From NCBI RefSeq assembly GCF_000374525.1, contig NZ_KB894570.1, forward strand, positions 434,001 to 498,000: a stretch of DNA of 64,000 bases. The letters run 5' to 3'. A model generated the notes under the pieces. That model saw nothing but the letters and a program-made list of their open reading frames with translations, did no database searches and had not been told where the DNA came from. Shown here one piece after another: positions 52,930-64,000 of this stretch; positions within the stretch are counted from its first letter, which is position 1; each line of letters starts with the position of its first letter. The stretch is from Amorphus coralli DSM 19760. GTDB taxonomy: Bacteria > Pseudomonadota > Alphaproteobacteria > Rhizobiales > Amorphaceae. Made by a program: the position numbers and the translations under genes.

Positions 52930-54153
52930 TCAGGCGGCGGCCTGCAGGCGCGGGGCCGGCGCGTCCCGGATCGGCAGATGGACGATCGCGGCGGCAACGC
53001 CCAACGCGATGGAGATCCACCAGACCAGATCGTAGGAGCCGGTCCGGTCGTAGGCATAGCCACCCAGCCAGACACCCAGGAACGACCCGATCTGGTGGGA
53101 GAAGAAGACGAAGCCGAACAGCGTCGCCATGTAGCGCTGTCCGAACATCACGGCGACCAGACCGGACGTCAGCGGAACGGTGGAGAGCCAAAGAAGGCCC
53201 ATCGCAGCCGCAAAGATCAGCGCACTGACGGCCGTGATCGGCAGGGAGATGAACACCAGGATCACCGCGGCGCGCGCGAGATACAGGATGGCAAGCGAAT
53301 AGGACTTGGAATAGCGCGCGCCGATGGCGCCGGCGGCAAGCGATCCGACGATGTTGAAAAGACCGATGAGCGCGATCGCCCAACCACCCAGCATCGGGCT
53401 CATGCCCAGATCGGTCAGGTAGGGCGGCAGGTGGACAGCAATGAAGGTCACCTGAAACCCGCACACGAAGAAACCGAGCACCAGAAGCACGTAGCCCCGG
53501 TAGCCGAACGCCTCCGCAAGCGCCTCCCGAAAGGTCTGCGGCATCTCCGTGGCGTCCGCGTTGCTGCGTCCGCGCAGCGCGTAGGCTAGCGGAAGCATCA
53601 GCAGCGTCGTGGCGGCGAGCACGACGAGTGCCTTCTGCCAGCCGCCGCCCTCGATGAGCGCCTGGCTGAGCGGGCCGAACAGGAACTGGCCAAACGAGCC
53701 GGCCGCCGTGCCAAGGCCGAAGGCCAGCGAGCGCTTCGCCGGAGACACGGCGCGGCCAAAGGCGGCAAGGATGATGGTGAAGGACGCGGCCGCGAGGCCG
53801 ACACCGATGGTCACCCCCATACCGAGCATCAGCATCAGCGGCGATACCGCGATGCTGGCGATGTAGAGGCCCGCAGCATAGAGAATGCCGCCGGTCGCGA
53901 TCACCCTGCCGGTCCCGTACCGATCGGCAATGGCACCCATAATCGGCTGCGCAGCGCCCCAGACCAGGTTCTGCAGCGCCACAGCGAGCGCGAACGTCTC
54001 ACGGCTCCAGCCGCGCGCGTCGGTCATGGGTGTCAGGAACAGGCCGAGCGACGAGCGTTCGCCGAGCGAGAGGATCGCAACGACACAGCCGGAGGCGATG
54101 ATCAGGGGCAGCGGGACGGCCAGCTTCGGGGCCGTCTGCGACGCGGTGCTCAT
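52930..54153 (-). CDS. MFS transporter, oxalate/formate antiporter-like
   Basis: A 407-residue major facilitator with twelve predicted helices. GERSSLGLFLTPMTDARGWS near helix 1-2 and LQNLVWGAAQPIMGAIADRYG are typical of the OFA/MCT-like bacterial group that carries carboxylates. The second half has VHLPPYLTDLGMSPMLGGWA and YSLAILYLARAAV. The substrate is unknown. The ATG at 54153 has GGGAGGA before it. It is 79 bases upstream of acuI on the same strand and may be in the same operon. Confidence 0.85.
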   Translation of the reverse strand: MSTASQTAPKLAVPLPLIIASGCVVAILSLGERSSLGLFLTPMTDARGWSRETFALAVALQNLVWGAAQPIMGAIADRYGTGRVIATGGILYAAGLYIASIAVSPLMLMLGMGVTIGVGLAAASFTIILAAFGRAVSPAKRSLAFGLGTAAGSFGQFLFGPLSQALIEGGGWQKALVVLAATTLLMLPLAYALRGRSNADATEMPQTFREALAEAFGYRGYVLLVLGFFVCGFQVTFIAVHLPPYLTDLGMSPMLGGWAIALIGLFNIVGSLAAGAIGARYSKSYSLAILYLARAAVILVFISLPITAVSALIFAAAMGLLWLSTVPLTSGLVAVMFGQRYMATLFGFVFFSHQIGSFLGVWLGGYAYDRTGSYDLVWWISIALGVAAAIVHLPIRDAPAPRLQAAA

Positions 54154-54295
54154 GGGGTCCTCCCGGCCGGCGTTCGTATCGGTGGCGCATCGATTGCGCG
54201 CCATGACACGTTTCTATACGCCCGACCGGGTCATCGGAGTCGTGAAAGTTTCTGATGCATTCCATCCGACCCGGCGATGGGTCGCGGAACGCCGC

Positions 54296-55477
54296 TCAGG
54301 TCCAGTCGCCGCCGTAGGTCAGGTAGAAAATGTGCAGGCCGACGCGCTCGATCTTCTTCATGTGCGGCGCCCAGGCGGGTCGGACATAGGTCGCATGGTA
54401 GTGGGTGGATGCTCCGATCTCCGATAGCCACATCTTCTGCGACGTGTATCCCTCGGCGATCTCCATCGCCTGCTTCCAGGACGCCTGATCGGTCACCACG
54501 TCGCGGACGCGGTCGCAGGCGAAGGAGAACTGGCAGCGGTTGTGCCAGCTCTTGTTCTGATAGACGACGCCGCAGAGGGAATCGGGATAGGCCGGGTTCT
54601 TGAGCCGGTTCATGACCACCTGGGCGACCGCCATCTGGCCTTTGCGGCCTTCGCTGCGGGCCTCGAAATAGACGGCTTCGGCAAGGCAGCGAACCTGGCG
54701 CTTGTCGGTCACTTCCTTGGGCAGCGGCCGGTCGGACCACCAATGGTCCAGCGGGCCGGCCGACCTGGCTGTGCCGGCGCTGTCACCGAGCAGCGCCTCG
54801 AACGGGGCATTGATGTCGGGGCCGGCATCCTGCGGCGCGTAGGCGGAGGCAAGCGACGCGCTCGTGGCGGCGGTCGCCGCGGCGAGGATGCGAGCTTCGT
54901 GAACGGCTCGATCGGCACGGCCGGGGGCCGAGGCCAGCAGGCTTTCTGCCGCCGGCGCCTGGTCGAACGGCGCCGGCCTTACGAAGGCCACGCGCGGGAA
55001 ATCCTGAACCGTCCCCGGCGTGAGCAGGCTCACGGCGGTTGCCACCGCACCTGAACCGAGCGCCTCGTTGTCCACCGAGGCCTTCATCGTGGTCAGTCGG
55101 TTGCCCTTGGCGTCGGCGCGGCTGCGAACCGGCAGATCGCCGACCGTGACAGCACCGCCCCCATCAGCAAAGGCCAGCGTCTCGAACGCGCCGATGCCTT
55201 CGACGCCAACGGCAGAGGCGGCGCCGGGCTGGGTTGCCGCTCCGTCACGCGAATAGACAAAGGTCGGCTCGATCTCCGACCCATAGGGCGCTGCCACGAT
55301 GCGAGCCATGTAGCGCGGCGAATCCTGCTGGGAGAGCATGTAGGCGAGCACGTCCTGCTGACCGGTCTGCCCGCCGATGACGACAACAAGGCCGGCAGCC
55401 AGGGCAAGGCGGCGCAGAACTGGGCGACAAGACGCCCGACGGCGCCGCTTCTTCGCTGGGAAACGCAAGGCACACAC
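54296..55477 (-). CDS. SleB-type cell wall hydrolase
   Basis: A protein of about 393 residues. A basic N-terminus (KKRRRRASCRPVLRRL) and one hydrophobic segment (ALAAGLVVVIGG) suggest export or anchoring. The last 120 residues are the Hydrolase_2/SleB domain (PF07486): CLAEAVYFEARSEGRKGQMA with the catalytic glutamate, VVMNRLKNPAYPDSLCGVVY and CQFSFACDR. It probably cuts peptidoglycan as a lytic transglycosylase-like enzyme. The start is uncertain: GTG at 55477 is used here; TTG at 55468 and GTG at 55528 are alternatives. Confidence 0.83.
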   Translation of the reverse strand: MCALRFPAKKRRRRASCRPVLRRLALAAGLVVVIGGQTGQQDVLAYMLSQQDSPRYMARIVAAPYGSEIEPTFVYSRDGAATQPGAASAVGVEGIGAFETLAFADGGGAVTVGDLPVRSRADAKGNRLTTMKASVDNEALGSGAVATAVSLLTPGTVQDFPRVAFVRPAPFDQAPAAESLLASAPGRADRAVHEARILAAATAATSASLASAYAPQDAGPDINAPFEALLGDSAGTARSAGPLDHWWSDRPLPKEVTDKRQVRCLAEAVYFEARSEGRKGQMAVAQVVMNRLKNPAYPDSLCGVVYQNKSWHNRCQFSFACDRVRDVVTDQASWKQAMEIAEGYTSQKMWLSEIGASTHYHATYVRPAWAPHMKKIERVGLHIFYLTYGGDWT

Positions 55478-55625
55478 TCCCGCACATCGGGCCAGATGGT
55501 CACCGGCGGGCTGATCACCCTGCCGCACATCACAGCCTCATGGTGTGAGATCACGGTTTCCAACCGGTTAAGCGGGTCGCGCTTTTTCGATCGAGTGCAG
55601 GTGTGGCTCGAGATGCGAAACCCGC

Positions 55626-56576
55626 CTAGGCTGCAGGATCGTCAGCCCCGAGGCGCGCGGCAAGGACCGCGCTGGCGCGGGCCATACGCTCGAAGGGCGG
55701 TTCGCTTCCGCTCCGGTCGGGGCTCGACAGCCAGGTCCGAAGCCCTTCCCGACCAAATCGGTCCCGCAGCACGTCCTCGACCCACGCGCTCTCCTGAACT
55801 GCACGCTTGCGTGCAAGGCGATCGCCGACGGCGAGCCAGCCCGCATGCCGATCAAGGGCATCGTGAAGCTCGTCCATTCCGCTGCGCATGGCCGAGGAGA
55901 CCATCAGCACCTCGGGGCGCCACTCTCCCGTTGCCGCAAGCGACAAGGCTCCCTCCACATCGGCCCTGGCGCGGCGAGCGGGCGCTCCCAGATCGGCCTT
56001 GGTCACGACGATGACGTCGGGCAGTTCCATCACCCCGGCCTTCATGAACTGGAGCGAATCGCCCGATCCGGGCTGGACGCACAGGAGCACCGTATCGGCC
56101 ACGAGCGCGATATCGGCCTCCGACTGGCCGATGCCCACCGTCTCGACGATAACCAGATCGTAGGCGGCGCGCATGACGACGGTGGCGGCGATGGCCGCGT
56201 CCGACAGCCCGCCCAGCCGGTCCCGCGCCGCGAAGGAGCGCACGAAGACACCCTCGTCTTCGGGATCTGTGCGGAGCCGGGTCCGGTCGCCCAGGAGCGC
56301 ACCCATCGTCTGGCGCGAGGACGGGTCGACGGCAATGACCGCGACGCGCTCCCCGCGTGTCCGGGCCTCGGAGATCAGAACGTTGGTAAGGGTCGACTTG
56401 CCGACACCGGGCGGGCCGGTGATACCGAGCACGCGCCCATGGGGGACGCCGCGCGCGGCGTCGAGGAAGGCGGCATGCCGGAGCGTGCCGCCCTTCGCCT
56501 CGATTGCCGCGAGGGCCCGGGCGACGGCCGGCTTGCCGCCGGCCAGCACCGCCTCGAGCGTCGGCGCGGACGCCAT
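55626..56576 (-). CDS. meaB: MeaB/ArgK-family GTPase
   Basis: A 316-residue G3E-type GTPase. The P-loop is GPPGVGKST; AVDPSSRQTMGALLGDRTR, ETVGIGQSEADIALVADTVL and VVTKADLGAPARRARADV follow. MeaB protects and reactivates adenosylcobalamin-dependent methylmalonyl-CoA mutase, the enzyme after propionyl-CoA carboxylation. No mutase gene is in the window. The ATG at 56576 gives the usual N-terminus (MASAPTLEAVLAGGKPAVAR). The ppdK gene upstream ends 45 bases before it. Confidence 0.9.
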   Translation of the reverse strand: MASAPTLEAVLAGGKPAVARALAAIEAKGGTLRHAAFLDAARGVPHGRVLGITGPPGVGKSTLTNVLISEARTRGERVAVIAVDPSSRQTMGALLGDRTRLRTDPEDEGVFVRSFAARDRLGGLSDAAIAATVVMRAAYDLVIVETVGIGQSEADIALVADTVLLCVQPGSGDSLQFMKAGVMELPDVIVVTKADLGAPARRARADVEGALSLAATGEWRPEVLMVSSAMRSGMDELHDALDRHAGWLAVGDRLARKRAVQESAWVEDVLRDRFGREGLRTWLSSPDRSGSEPPFERMARASAVLAARLGADDPAA

Positions 56577-56621
56577 CAGTCCGTCCGATCGAAACGGACG
56601 CAAGGCGGCGTCCGCATCGGC

Positions 56622-59294
<2,673 letters not shown>

Positions 59295-59530
59295 AATTCG
59301 TCCTTTTACGACCCTTCTGATCGTCCGTGGGCGAAGCTTGTATGAGACGGCTTCGCATTTTCGCGCGGCGGGACCGCGCCTCGTTGGCAAGAGAGCGAAA
59401 GCATGGAGGCCGATGCAAAGGCAAGACCCGCGCGTGCAATGGAGGTCGGAAAGGCCCGCTTTTCCGCGTCCGGCCGTCGCGTTGCCTTGCACGGGCCACT
59501 GAAAAGCCCCATCGTCCGGTCACGCTGACA

Positions 59531-61360
59531 ATGATGAAATTGAACGAGTCGCAGCCGATGCCCCTCACCTCTTTCGCCGCCCTGCAGCAAACGCCGGGAG
59601 TGCTCCGCCGTTCCCGCACGGCGCTCGCCGCGGCCGTCCTTGCCCTCGGGGTCACGGGCGCCAGCGCGCAGGCGGAAGTGGCGACCGGTCCGGCGTCTGG
59701 CGAAAAGATCGACACGTCCGGCCTGCAATCGCTGTCCGGCAGCTATCTCGCCGCGCGACACGCCGGCAATCTGAGGGATCTCGCATCCGCGGCCGCCTTC
59801 TACAAGCGCGCCCTCGCGGCCGACCCGCAGAACGAGTTCTTGCTCGACCGCACCGTGATGTTGCTGGTTGCCAGCGGCGCACTCCCGGAGGCCGTCGAGT
59901 TCGCCGACGACCTGGCTGAAAGCGATCCCTCCAATCAGCTGGCAGCCCTGACCCTGTCCATCGACGCGTTGGCGAAGAACAAGCCGGAGGAGGCGCGCGA
60001 GGCGCTGGCGCCGCTCGAAAGCGGATCACCGCTTCCCGAACTCACCGCCGCGCTTCTGAAGGCCTGGACCTACGCCGCCGAGGAGCGATGGGAGGACGCC
60101 ACCAGCACCCTGGACGGACTGGAGGGGCCGGACTGGTTCCGCACCTTCACCGACCTTCACGCCGCCCTCATCGCCGACATGGCCGGCAACAGTGAAGAGG
60201 CGGTGGAGCGGCTTAAGATCTCCTACGACAACGACCCGCGGGCGCTGCGGGTGCTCGATGCCTATGCCCGCGCCCTCGCCCGCTCGGGCCGAGGCGACGA
60301 GGCCAAGCAAATCGTTGTCGACTACGTCGACGCCGGCGGCGATCATCCGCTTGTCGAGATGCTGCAGGACGAGCTTGCGGCCGATAGCGAGATAGCCCCC
60401 CAGATCACGGACGCGCAGACCGGGGCCTCCGAAGCCCTTTATGGGCTCGGTGTGGCTGTCGGCCAGGAAGGCGGTCAGGAATATGCCGCCAGCTACCTGC
60501 AACTGGCGCTTCACCTCGGTCCAGATACGGACCTGCCCGCCTTTTCGCTCGCATCGCTCTACGAAAGCATGCAGCAGCACGAGAACGCGGTGTCGGTTTA
60601 CGAGCTCATTCCGGAAGGCTCACCGCTGCGTGAGGCGGCCCAGGTGCAGATTGGGCTGAACCTGAACGCAGCCGACGATTTCGAAGGCGCGAAGGCACAT
60701 CTTGAACCGCTGGTCGAGGCCGACCCGAGCGACCTCTCCGCGGTAGTCGCCCTGGGCAACGTGCTGCGCAGCCAGGAGGATTTCGAGGCTTCCCGCGAGG
60801 CTTACGCCAAGGGTATCGCCACCATCGAGGAACCGGTGCGCGAGCACTGGACCCTCTACTATTTCCGCGGCATCACCAACGAGCGGACCGACCGCTGGGA
60901 CGAAGCGGAAGCCGACTTCCACCAGGCGCTCGAGCTCTATCCCGACCAGCCGCTGGTGCTGAACTATCTGGGTTATTCCTGGATCGACAAGCACATGAAA
61001 CTGGACGAGGGCCTGGAGATGATCCGCAAGGCGGTCAGCCAGCGCCCCGACGACGGCTACATCGTCGACAGCCTCGGCTGGGCCTACTACCGGCTCGGTC
61101 GCTACGAGGAAGCCGTGCGCGAGCTGGAGCGGGCCGTTGAGCTGCGCTCCGACGATCCGGTCATCAACGACCACCTCGGCGACGCCTACTGGCAGGTCGG
61201 ACGCAAGTTGGAAGCCCGCTTCCAGTGGAGCCATGCGCGCGATCTCGATCCGACGCCTGAAGATCTCGCCGCGATCGTCGACAAGCTCGAGAATGGCCTG
61301 AGTGAGCCCGAGACCGATGCGGCGGCTGCCGGCCCGGCGGCAACAGGCCCGGCCGAATAG
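59531..61360 (+). CDS. Tetratricopeptide repeat protein, exported
   Basis: A 609-residue protein with an N-terminal signal-like segment (LRRSRTALAAAVLALGVTGA, about residues 25-45) and then TPR helices through to residue 580. The repeats are clearest in LYYFRGITNERTDRWDEAEA, YLGYSWIDKHMKLDEGLEMI and SLGWAYYRLGRYEEAVRELE. The tail is rich in Ala and Pro. The final repeats resemble the envelope TPR lipoprotein and BamD-like scaffolds seen just upstream of ispE in related genomes. It probably acts in the periplasm as a protein scaffold. ATG codons at 59531 and 59534 are both possible. Confidence 0.85.
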   Translation: MMKLNESQPMPLTSFAALQQTPGVLRRSRTALAAAVLALGVTGASAQAEVATGPASGEKIDTSGLQSLSGSYLAARHAGNLRDLASAAAFYKRALAADPQNEFLLDRTVMLLVASGALPEAVEFADDLAESDPSNQLAALTLSIDALAKNKPEEAREALAPLESGSPLPELTAALLKAWTYAAEERWEDATSTLDGLEGPDWFRTFTDLHAALIADMAGNSEEAVERLKISYDNDPRALRVLDAYARALARSGRGDEAKQIVVDYVDAGGDHPLVEMLQDELAADSEIAPQITDAQTGASEALYGLGVAVGQEGGQEYAASYLQLALHLGPDTDLPAFSLASLYESMQQHENAVSVYELIPEGSPLREAAQVQIGLNLNAADDFEGAKAHLEPLVEADPSDLSAVVALGNVLRSQEDFEASREAYAKGIATIEEPVREHWTLYYFRGITNERTDRWDEAEADFHQALELYPDQPLVLNYLGYSWIDKHMKLDEGLEMIRKAVSQRPDDGYIVDSLGWAYYRLGRYEEAVRELERAVELRSDDPVINDHLGDAYWQVGRKLEARFQWSHARDLDPTPEDLAAIVDKLENGLSEPETDAAAAGPAATGPAE

Positions 61361-61367
61361 GCCGGTC

Positions 61368-62246
61368 ATGCCGGCCTCCGGCAGCGTTTGCGAAACGGCC
61401 CGCGCCAAGGTCAATCTCGCGCTGCACGTTGTCGGGCGCCGCGCCGATGGCTATCATCTGCTCGACAGCCTCGTGGCGTTCGCTTCGATCGGCGATACGG
61501 TCACAGCCGAAAGACGGGTCGACGGCCGCGTGACGCTGACGCTGTCCGGCCCGTTCGCGGACCACTGCCCAACGGATTCCGAGAACCTGATTCTCAAGGC
61601 TGAACAGGCCGTTGGGGCACTTTCTTCCACTCGCGCCAGCGGCGGTGTGTCCCTCCACCTCGACAAGCAATTGCCGGTCGCATCAGGTATCGGTGGCGGC
61701 TCGGCCGACGCCGCCGCCGCGATCCGGGCGCTGGTGCGCCTGCAGGGCCTCAGGCTGAACGGCCATGTCCTGCACAAGGTGGCCACCGGTCTCGGCGCTG
61801 ACGTGCCCATGTGCCTAGAGAGCCGGCCGCTGCGCGCCCAGGGGATCGGGGACATCACGACGCCGACGCCCGCGTTGCCGGCAGCCGGGATCGTGCTGAT
61901 CAACCCGGGCGTGGCCGTCTCGACGCCTGCGGTCTTCCGGGCCCTCAAATCGCGCGAGAATGCCCCGCTTCCGGATCTGCCGGCCTGCTTCACCGACCTC
62001 GACGCACTGGTCGGCTGGCTCAAGGACGCGCGCAACGATCTCGAGCCTCCGGCCCTGACCATCGCACCGTCGATCGCCTCGGTGCTGACGGTTCTGCGCG
62101 GCATCCCGGAATGCCGCTTCGCCCGCATGTCCGGCTCCGGCGCCACCTGTTTCGGGCTGTTCGCGAGCGAAGCCGAGGCGATGAACGCCGCGAAGGCCAT
62201 CGCGACAGCGCACCCGCACTGGTGGGTTGCACCAGGCGGGATCTGA
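61368..62246 (+). CDS. ispE: 4-diphosphocytidyl-2-C-methyl-D-erythritol kinase
   Basis: A 292-residue GHMP kinase of the MEP isoprenoid pathway. AKVNLALHVVGRRADGYHLL binds the substrate end, PVASGIGGGSADAAAAIRAL is the ATP loop and FARMSGSGATCFGLF is the third motif. It starts eight bases after the TPR gene stop, so the two may be co-transcribed. dxs of the same pathway and a polyprenyl synthase are also in the window. Confidence 0.93.
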   Translation: MPASGSVCETARAKVNLALHVVGRRADGYHLLDSLVAFASIGDTVTAERRVDGRVTLTLSGPFADHCPTDSENLILKAEQAVGALSSTRASGGVSLHLDKQLPVASGIGGGSADAAAAIRALVRLQGLRLNGHVLHKVATGLGADVPMCLESRPLRAQGIGDITTPTPALPAAGIVLINPGVAVSTPAVFRALKSRENAPLPDLPACFTDLDALVGWLKDARNDLEPPALTIAPSIASVLTVLRGIPECRFARMSGSGATCFGLFASEAEAMNAAKAIATAHPHWWVAPGGI

Positions 62247-62251
62247 CAAGC

Positions 62252-63055
62252 TCAGCCCTTGCGGGCTGGCCAGGGGAGTGCCTTGCCGTCCCTCAGGATT
62301 CGCTTCGCCGGCGCACTGTAGGCGCCATCTGCGTCATGCATCACGAGGCCAGGCATGATGCGCAAGGCGGCTTTCGACGCCTTCACGGCCTTCACCAGGA
62401 TCCGGTCGGCCGCCTGCCCCGTGCCAGGATGGAGCGGCAGAATGTCGAGTGCGCCGAAGCGGCCCTGCGCCTCGGCGATCACCTCCGCCAGAAGGTCGCT
62501 CGGCAGAATAAGATTGAGCGTGCCGCCGGTCCGCAGCAACGAGGCCGAGCGCCGGATCCATGGATGAAGTCCCGCCTCTCCGAGCATGCGCGCGCGCGCC
62601 CGGTTTTCGTCCGGCGCGGGACGATGATGACCCGGCCGAAAGAAGGGCGGATTGGCGAGTACGTGATCGACGGATCCAGCCGGGATGCCGGCTTTCTCGA
62701 AGGGGGCCACCGGCCCTGCCAAATCGGTCTCCAGAAGTTGCACGCGACCGGCAATGAAAAGGTTCTCGGGACGTGTCAGGCTGTCGGCTGCGAGCGCCAG
62801 AGCATCCGCATCGATGTCGACGAGCGTGACCAGTGCCTGCGTGCGAACGGCCATCGCCACCCCCGCCGCACCGGGTCCCGACCCGAGATCGACGACGTGG
62901 CCAACGGTCGCATCCGGCAGCATGGCGGCGAGCAGGATGGCGTCCGACCCGCACCGATGCGCGCCGCGTGCCGGCTGTACCAGCGTGAACCGCCCGTTCA
63001 GAAACCGGTCGATTGTCGTGCCGGATGGCAGCGCGGATGTCGGTGCGTCGTCCAT
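62252..63055 (-). CDS. TrmN6-like methyltransferase
   Basis: A 267-residue N6-adenine-type methyltransferase. TLVQPARGAHRCGSDAILLA precedes the SAM loop VVDLGSGPGAAGVAMA, and the catalytic NPPF motif is in VLANPPFFRP. The arrangement fits TrmN6 (tRNA1-Val m6A37) and the HemK/PrmC relatives. Convergent with ispE and just before a DUF2007 gene on the same strand, as in other Hyphomicrobiales. Confidence 0.86.
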   Translation of the reverse strand: MDDAPTSALPSGTTIDRFLNGRFTLVQPARGAHRCGSDAILLAAMLPDATVGHVVDLGSGPGAAGVAMAVRTQALVTLVDIDADALALAADSLTRPENLFIAGRVQLLETDLAGPVAPFEKAGIPAGSVDHVLANPPFFRPGHHRPAPDENRARARMLGEAGLHPWIRRSASLLRTGGTLNLILPSDLLAEVIAEAQGRFGALDILPLHPGTGQAADRILVKAVKASKAALRIMPGLVMHDADGAYSAPAKRILRDGKALPWPARKG

Positions 63056-63058
63056 GGC

Positions 63059-63292
63059 CTAGCCGGCGGGCGCAGGCGGCAGGCTGTCTCCGGCACCAGC
63101 GTCCGTGATGATGGTGCGGGCCTCCATCAGGGAGTCGCTTGGCACCAGCACGCGGCGAGGCAGAATGCCGATCGATCCCTCGATCACGGACATGTTCTGG
63201 TCGAAGACCTGATAGGGGATCTCCGCGTCCTTCAACAGCGCTTCGACGAAGGCGATCAGGGTCATGTCGTTCGTCTTGAGAAGCTCGTCCAC
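63059..63292 (-). CDS. DUF2007 domain protein
   Basis: A 77-residue protein of the DUF2007 (putative signal-transducing) family: DELLKTNDMTLIAFVEALLK, QVFDQNMSVIEGSIGILPRR and VPSDSLMEARTIITD. The GTG at 63292 follows GAGGA and gives the family N-terminus. Its function is unknown. It ends three bases before the TrmN6-like gene, so the two are coupled, and is divergent from the polyprenyl synthase. Confidence 0.85.
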   Translation of the reverse strand: MDELLKTNDMTLIAFVEALLKDAEIPYQVFDQNMSVIEGSIGILPRRVLVPSDSLMEARTIITDAGAGDSLPPAPAG

Positions 63293-63500
63293 GTGGTCCT
63301 CGTGTGTCTGGTGTGCGGTCCGCTCCGGCCGGTTGGTTGACCGGCAAGATGACAAGTCGCGCGCTGCCATCGCGTTCCGCACGATGCACCGCATGGCGGC
63401 CGGGAACAATCCGCGCCGGCCACATCCGCGCCGCGGGCTTGCGGGAGCTTCCCGGCCCTGCTTAATGTCCCCGCAAAGAGAGTGGAAAGGATGGTTCCGC

Positions 63501-64000
63501 GTGGCGAATGGCAACGTTGCCGCTGACGTGCGTCCGGGTGAGAGCAGCGTCGAGCGCCTCGTCCGGGTCGTGTCGAGCGACATGGATCAGGTGAACGGCT
63601 TGATTCTGGACATGGCCGGCTCGAAGGTCGAGCTCATCCCCGAAATCGCCAACCATCTCGTCTCGTCGGGCGGCAAGCGACTGCGGCCCATGCTGACGCT
63701 GGCGAGCGCCAAGCTGTTCGACTACCCCGGCAACGATCACGTGAAGCTGGCGGCGAGCGTGGAGTTCATGCACACCGCGACGCTGCTGCACGACGATGTC
63801 GTCGACGACAGCGCGGTGCGCCGGGGCAAGCCGGCCGCGCGCGTCATCTGGGGCAATCAGGCCAGCGTTCTGGTCGGAGACTACCTGCTCGGCCAGGCCT
63901 TCAAGATGATGGTCGAAACCGGTTCGCTGGAGTGCCTGCGCATCCTCTCCACCGCCTCGGCGGTGATTGCAGAAGGTGAAGTGCTTCAGTTGTCCGGCGC
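63501..64000 (+). CDS. ispB: Polyprenyl diphosphate synthase (IspB-like), 3' end outside window
   Basis: Only about the first 166 residues are visible; the reading frame is open to the window end. The family start is clear: SGGKRLRPMLTLASAKLF, then EFMHTATLLHDDVVDDSAVR with the first aspartate-rich motif DDVVD, followed by GNQASVLVGDYLLGQAFKMM. It makes the side chain of ubiquinone by adding isopentenyl units; the product length cannot be read from this part. The GTG at 63501 is preceded by an AAAGGA; a nearby ATG is in another frame. The 208-base divergent gap to DUF2007 holds no gene I can see. Confidence 0.92.
   Translation, partial: MANGNVAADVRPGESSVERLVRVVSSDMDQVNGLILDMAGSKVELIPEIANHLVSSGGKRLRPMLTLASAKLFDYPGNDHVKLAASVEFMHTATLLHDDVVDDSAVRRGKPAARVIWGNQASVLVGDYLLGQAFKMMVETGSLECLRILSTASAVIAEGEVLQLSG

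Overview
The window is GC-rich (about two thirds G+C), densely coded chromosomal DNA from an alphaproteobacterium, most likely of the order Hyphomicrobiales. The pointers are the ispE / TrmN6-like / DUF2007 / polyprenyl synthase run, fabI next to aroC and a RibB fused to a degenerate cyclohydrolase domain (RibBX type), pyruvate phosphate dikinase, the xseB-dxs pair and a fused UreAB. I saw no insertion sequence, prophage, CRISPR array, rRNA or tRNA gene. The first gene (biotin carboxylase, minus strand) and the last (polyprenyl diphosphate synthase, plus strand) run off the window.

Left part (1-10.2 kb): a minus-strand series encodes a NitT/TauT-type ABC transporter, an FAD-dependent oxidoreductase and the two subunits of a methylcrotonyl-CoA-type carboxylase. 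Upstream lie a shikimate-dehydrogenase-like gene, a divergent LysR regulator and an orphan isochorismate synthase. Matching ATAG-N7-CTAT palindromes before the transporter genes and before the isochorismate synthase, plus a related box between the regulator and the dehydrogenase gene, suggest one LysR regulon.

10.5-23.6 kb: a CbbQ/CbbO-type AAA+ ATPase and von Willebrand factor A pair, with no RuBisCO gene in view, converges on a nitrogen-scavenging block. That block reads, on the minus strand, amiC, amiR, amiE, ureE, ureF, ureAB (fused), ureC, ureG, ureD, with an asparaginase gene divergent from amiC. Both the amiC leader and the amiR-amiE interval carry a complete-looking ANTAR attenuator: two hairpins with six-base loops (A at position 1, G at position 4), the second overlapping the 5' arm of an intrinsic terminator. 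AmiR has the matching C-terminal ANTAR domain. This is the most striking feature of the window, and it may place urease as well as amidase under amide-controlled antitermination.

23.6-43.4 kb: mostly housekeeping genes: an acyl-CoA dehydrogenase, a Sua5-type tRNA enzyme, a histone-deacetylase-like hydrolase, xseB, dxs, a pirin, an MFS protein, a Sco protein, a 52-residue membrane protein, tlyA, a TrmA-family RNA methyltransferase, another methyltransferase, the aroC-ribBX group, a phosphatase, fabI and a D-2-hydroxyacid dehydrogenase. Between pirin and the MFS gene sit three TGCGC/GCGCA dyads at an exact 20-base period.

43.4-64 kb: detoxification, repair and central genes: GST, SRAP protein, Nudix, LysE exporter, a dihydroorotase-like protein with an altered metal motif, YgfZ, HD phosphohydrolase, a tyrosine-phosphatase-like protein, a MarR regulator divergent from a thioesterase, acrylyl-CoA reductase, MFS, SleB hydrolase, MeaB, PpdK, a TPR protein, ispE, a TrmN6-like methyltransferase, DUF2007 and the polyprenyl synthase.
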